Of a stretch of DNA of 64,000 bases, positions 61,613-64,000 are shown piece by piece. Both the position numbers and the translations under genes were made by a program. How positions within the stretch are numbered: the stretch's first letter is position 1; each line of letters starts with the position of its first letter. This DNA comes from Planctomycetota bacterium (GTDB taxonomy: Bacteria > Planctomycetota > UBA8742 > UBA2392): assembly GCA_019636195.1 (NCBI GenBank), contig JAHBYA010000002.1:268311-332310 (forward strand). The letters run 5' to 3'. A model generated the notes under the pieces. The model saw nothing but the letters and a program-made list of their open reading frames with translations, did not search any database and had not been told where the DNA came from.

Positions 61613-62488
61613 CTATGCCCGGCTCGTCATCCAGCGCACGCACTGCTCCATCTGCCGCGCCATTTCATCGGCGCTTGCGTTCAGCATACGGCCGTGGCCC
61701 GGCAGCACCCACTCAAAGCGCAGCGGCAGCAGGCGTTGCATGGACTTGACTTGTTCGTCCCATGAGTACCAGCACGCGCTTGCAAAGGCGTACAGGTGCC
61801 CCCGCGTGGGCGAGTACGCCAGATGGTCGCCCGTGACCAAAAACTTGTCGCGATAGTGCAGCACGGTGCTGCCCTTCGTGTGGCCCGGCACGGGGTGGAT
61901 CACCAGCCCCGGCTCCAACTCGTGGGGCTCATGCCCGCGCAGCTTCAGCTCCGCGTCAAGACCGCGGGCGTCGTCAGCGTGGATCACGCGCGCGGCCCCG
62001 AACTTCGCGGCCCACTTGGCGTGGTCGGCCACGTCGTCCCGGTGCGTGAGATACAGCCACTTGATGCCGCCTATCTGCTCAATGCGCTTGACCAGCGGCG
62101 CGGCAAAGCGCGGCGAGTCGATCATGACGTTGCCCTCAGGCCGCCGGATGAACCAGCTTGCGGCGCCGAAGCTGCTTTCGGCGTGATAGCCGCAATAAAA
62201 CACGTCGTCGGCCAATGGTACCGGAAACGACTCGCTTACTTCACGCAAAGCCGCCCGCGACTCGGCGTCGCGTACGCCGATGCTGGCCGTCGGGCACGCC
62301 ACCAGCGCGCGCAAGGCGGCTGTGTGCTGGGCCTGCGTGGCCGGCTGCGCGTGTACAGCCGACTGGTCGCCGATGTCGTGAAACGTATCGGGCGCGACCC
62401 AGCGGCAGGTGTCGCAGTCAATGCAGGTGGTATCGACAAAAAAGTCGCCGGGGACATTGGCAGAATGGGCTGCCTTGGCGTTTGCCAT
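61613..62488 (-). CDS. Ferredoxin-MBL fold fusion hydrolase (291 aa)
   Basis: Residues about 1-72 form a 4Fe-4S ferredoxin-like domain (C-I-D-C-D-T-C at 22-28, and C65-P). Residues about 95-291 are a metallo-beta-lactamase fold: YLTHRDDVADH (variant of HxHxDH), PVPGHTKGSTVLHY, TGDHLAYSP and VLPGHGRML. Binuclear metal binding is likely, and the substrate is unknown. The start ATG 62488 stands 14 bases from a 16-bp near-palindrome in an A/T-rich promoter-like spot (62502-62517), so transcription may be regulated by a dimeric repressor or activator. Confidence 0.85.
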   Translation of the reverse strand: MANAKAAHSANVPGDFFVDTTCIDCDTCRWVAPDTFHDIGDQSAVHAQPATQAQHTAALRALVACPTASIGVRDAESRAALREVSESFPVPLADDVFYCGYHAESSFGAASWFIRRPEGNVMIDSPRFAAPLVKRIEQIGGIKWLYLTHRDDVADHAKWAAKFGAARVIHADDARGLDAELKLRGHEPHELEPGLVIHPVPGHTKGSTVLHYRDKFLVTGDHLAYSPTRGHLYAFASACWYSWDEQVKSMQRLLPLRFEWVLPGHGRMLNASADEMARQMEQCVRWMTSRA

Positions 62489-62501
62489 GGCGCCATATTA
62501 G

Positions 62502-62517
62502 TAAAGTGTACTCTTTA
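62502..62517 (-). promoter_or_regulatory. Candidate operator/promoter upstream of ferredoxin-MBL gene
   Basis: The TAAAG[T/A]GTAC[T/A]CTTTA near-palindrome (two mismatches) lies in a conspicuously A/T-rich stretch. On the minus strand a TATTAT box overlaps its start (about 62519-62524), 30-36 bases before the ATG. Confidence 0.5.
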
Positions 62518-62529
62518 TAATATGCCCCG

Positions 62530-63168
62530 CTAACGCAATGCCAGAAACTCGTCGGCGGTCGCCGGGTCGTCGCTGAAGCGGCTGGCCTTGCCGATCTCGG
62601 CGGCCCGCGGTTGTACGACCAGGTCGTACAGGCCCTGCACAAAGCGTGTGCCTTCGCCGGGGTAGCCCTTGTCGCAATACACGCTGCGCACGTCGTCGCC
62701 GCAACGCACCCAGATGCGCCAGCCGCGGCTGCCTTCACCCGCGAACTCGGGGTTCAGGCGAAGCACGCCGCTGCCGGAAACCAGCCCGCGCAGCTCGCGC
62801 ATGTCGCCATCGTCCAGCCGGAACGACAGCTTGCGCATGATGCTCTTGCTTTTGCCGTCGTCGTCCCAGGTCTCGGTGATGATGATGTAGCCCTTGCCGT
62901 CGCGGCCTACGTGCACGGCGCGCCGGTTGTTCCCTTCTGCGACTTCGACCCAGCGGACTTCCACGTCTTCGCCGGCGTCGAGTTCAATCTCGCGGTCCAT
63001 GTTGCCGCGCGGGTGATAGCGGCCGTCGTCGTCGGCGTTGGGCCGGTCGCGTTTGACTTCGGCTTGCCACCACGCCGCATCGCGCGCCGGCGGGCCGGAC
63101 GCACAGCCGACCACCAAGAGCACCGTCATCAACAGGATTACTTTGGTTCCGACATACTGATGCGCCAC
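62530..63168 (-). CDS. Lipoprotein, unknown, 212 aa
   Basis: The signal peptide and lipobox LLVVGC (C22) are followed by a strand-rich soluble domain with acidic and basic patches (REIELDAGEDVEVRWVEVAEG; SIMRKLSFRLDDGDMRELRGLV). No family is recognised. The GTG start at 63168 is supported by AGGAGG 7 bases upstream, which lies inside the coding sequence of the preceding lipoprotein gene; the two genes overlap by 31 bases and are probably translationally coupled. Confidence 0.75.
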   Translation of the reverse strand: MAHQYVGTKVILLMTVLLVVGCASGPPARDAAWWQAEVKRDRPNADDDGRYHPRGNMDREIELDAGEDVEVRWVEVAEGNNRRAVHVGRDGKGYIIITETWDDDGKSKSIMRKLSFRLDDGDMRELRGLVSGSGVLRLNPEFAGEGSRGWRIWVRCGDDVRSVYCDKGYPGEGTRFVQGLYDLVVQPRAAEIGKASRFSDDPATADEFLALR

Positions 63169-63554
63169 TTGTCATCCTCCTTCACGATGTAGGCAACCTT
63201 GCGGTCGTCGCCATCGGTCTTTCCGCCCTTCATGTGGGCAACCTGGCTGTAGGTGAACACCCAGTAGTCGCCCTTCTGCTCAAAGGACGTCTCGGTGATC
63301 ACGATCTTGTCCACCCTTTCCTTAAGTTTGTCAAACTCATCACCGACCTTCTCGCGGTCGGCCTTGGTCAGCAGCCGCAGCAAGGTCAGTGTGTCCATCG
63401 AACCCATGCCCTTGATCCAAGCGTCCCGGGCTTCGGACGCAGATGCAGGCTCCGCGGCCGTGGAGCCGCCGGACGGCTGGTTGCCGGGCGGCGTATTGGT
63501 CGCGCCGCAACCGGCGATCAGAAACAACAGTACTGCAAGCGTGAAGGTTCGCAT
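63138..63554 (-). CDS. Lipoprotein, unknown, 138 aa
   Basis: The signal peptide and lipobox LIAGC (C16) are followed by a Pro/Ser/Ala-rich linker (TPPGNQPSGGSTAAEPASAS) and a mixed domain of about 85 residues (KVGDEFDKLKERVDKIVITETSFEQKGDYWVFTYSQV). That domain resembles DUF4878-like or nuclear-transport-factor-2-like folds that often end in a KWRIS strand. The start MRTFTLAVLL at 63554 is chosen over the longer frame to 63638. It overlaps the next lipoprotein gene. Confidence 0.75.
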   Translation of the reverse strand: MRTFTLAVLLFLIAGCGATNTPPGNQPSGGSTAAEPASASEARDAWIKGMGSMDTLTLLRLLTKADREKVGDEFDKLKERVDKIVITETSFEQKGDYWVFTYSQVAHMKGGKTDGDDRKVAYIVKEDDKWRISMSEPK

Positions 63555-63701
63555 GGAATGCCCCCGAATGAGTGGCAATAGTCTGATCGATTGCATTGAT
63601 CCGTGCAACCCTTCATGCCGGTTTGCGGCCGGCCGCAAGTGCCGGGTTGCGGCGCATGGCAGGGCAGTCCCCTGCTTGCGAAACGGGCCGCCGCACCAGT
63701 T

Positions 63702-64000
63702 TCATGCGCCGGCCATGGCGCGGCCGGCAAGCCAGCCTGTTGTCCAGCAACTCTGGAAGTTGAAGCCGCCGGTGATGCCATCGATGTCCAGCAACTCGCC
63801 GCCGAAGTACAGGCCCGGCACGATGCGGCTCTGCATCGTCTTGAACTCGATCTCGCTCAGGCGCACGCCGCCGCAGGTGACGAACTCATCCTTGTTCATG
63901 CTCTTGCCGGTCACCGGCAGCTCGGTGCGCGTCAACTGCTGCACCAGGCTGTGCTGCTGCGCCTTCGACAGGCTGGACCAGCGGGTTTCGCGGGCAATCC
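63702..64000 (-). CDS. HI0933/YhiN-type flavoprotein, N-terminus cut by window edge
   Basis: The C-terminal 98 residues of an NAD(P)/FAD-dependent oxidoreductase of the HI0933 (YhiN/BaiN) family. The family signature is clear: FVTCGGVRLSEI, KTMQSRIVPGLYFGGELLDIDGITGGFNFQ, TTGWLAGRAMAG. The frame stays open past position 64000, so the FAD-binding N-terminus is outside. The stop at 63702 lies 147 bases upstream of the lipoprotein start at 63554 on the same strand. The exact reaction is unassigned. Confidence 0.85.
   Translation of the reverse strand, partial: IARETRWSSLSKAQQHSLVQQLTRTELPVTGKSMNKDEFVTCGGVRLSEIEFKTMQSRIVPGLYFGGELLDIDGITGGFNFQSCWTTGWLAGRAMAGA

Overview
The window is one continuous stretch of dense, high-GC (roughly 63%) bacterial chromosome with no rRNA, recognisable tRNA, transposase or CRISPR array. 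Several features point to a diderm bacterium, most likely Planctomycetota or a close uncultured relative. These are many lipoproteins and signal-peptide proteins, a membrane Ser/Thr kinase, an FHA protein, an ECF-type sigma factor, MoxR/VWA proteins, PilZ, PAP2 and DinB families, and housekeeping genes scattered outside their usual operons. The assignment is an inference from gene content and from short GCGCAAGCGACGG-type repeats that I recall as common in such genomes. It has not been tested by phylogeny.

Layout. 1-5.5 kb: partial DinB, a TPR-like protein, rimK, two small membrane proteins, thiC with a decayed second copy of its 3' end, and a second DinB. 5.5-12 kb (minus strand): a giant glycine-rich repeat lipoprotein, pdxA, and a membrane VWA protein. 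12-17.7 kb (plus): asnS, a HAD protein, gatB, a Nudix hydrolase, an ABC-2-like membrane protein and a metallophosphoesterase. 17.9-22.3 kb: moxR divergent from two paralogous secreted HEAT-like/VWA proteins. 22.4-27.7 kb: a TM/TPR-like protein, tgt, an FtsX/MacB permease, a PilZ protein and a PAP2 protein. 27.7-38.8 kb: a signalling block (FHA protein, ECF sigma, Ser/Thr kinase), a TPM plus Tim44/zinc-ribbon pair, an XRE-TPR regulator and a cell-surface Ig-like protein. 39-41.6 kb: a flavin-halogenase-like enzyme and lgt. 41.6-47.9 kb (minus): nusB-ftsY followed by a 1290-aa protein joining sigma-factor-like, anti-sigma/FecR-like, PDZ-like and coiled-coil parts, then a zinc-site protein and a membrane coiled-coil protein. 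48-49.6 kb: an SDR and ribH. 50-55.2 kb (plus): an operon of four secreted proteins (two paralogous pairs) with a good promoter and a clear terminator. 55.3-60.5 kb: a lipoprotein, a secretin-N-domain-like protein, an EamA transporter, a leucine-dehydrogenase-like enzyme and gluQ. 60.5-64 kb (minus): a membrane coiled-coil protein, a ferredoxin-MBL fusion, two lipoproteins and a partial HI0933-type flavoprotein.

The most unusual items are the sigma/FecR/PDZ/coiled-coil fusion coupled to ftsY, and a family of heptamer-repeat spacers arranged as inverted arms. Also notable are a near-identical 31-bp dispersed repeat that forms the GatB C-terminus and recurs inside gluQ, the duplicated thiC tail, and the secreted four-gene operon.
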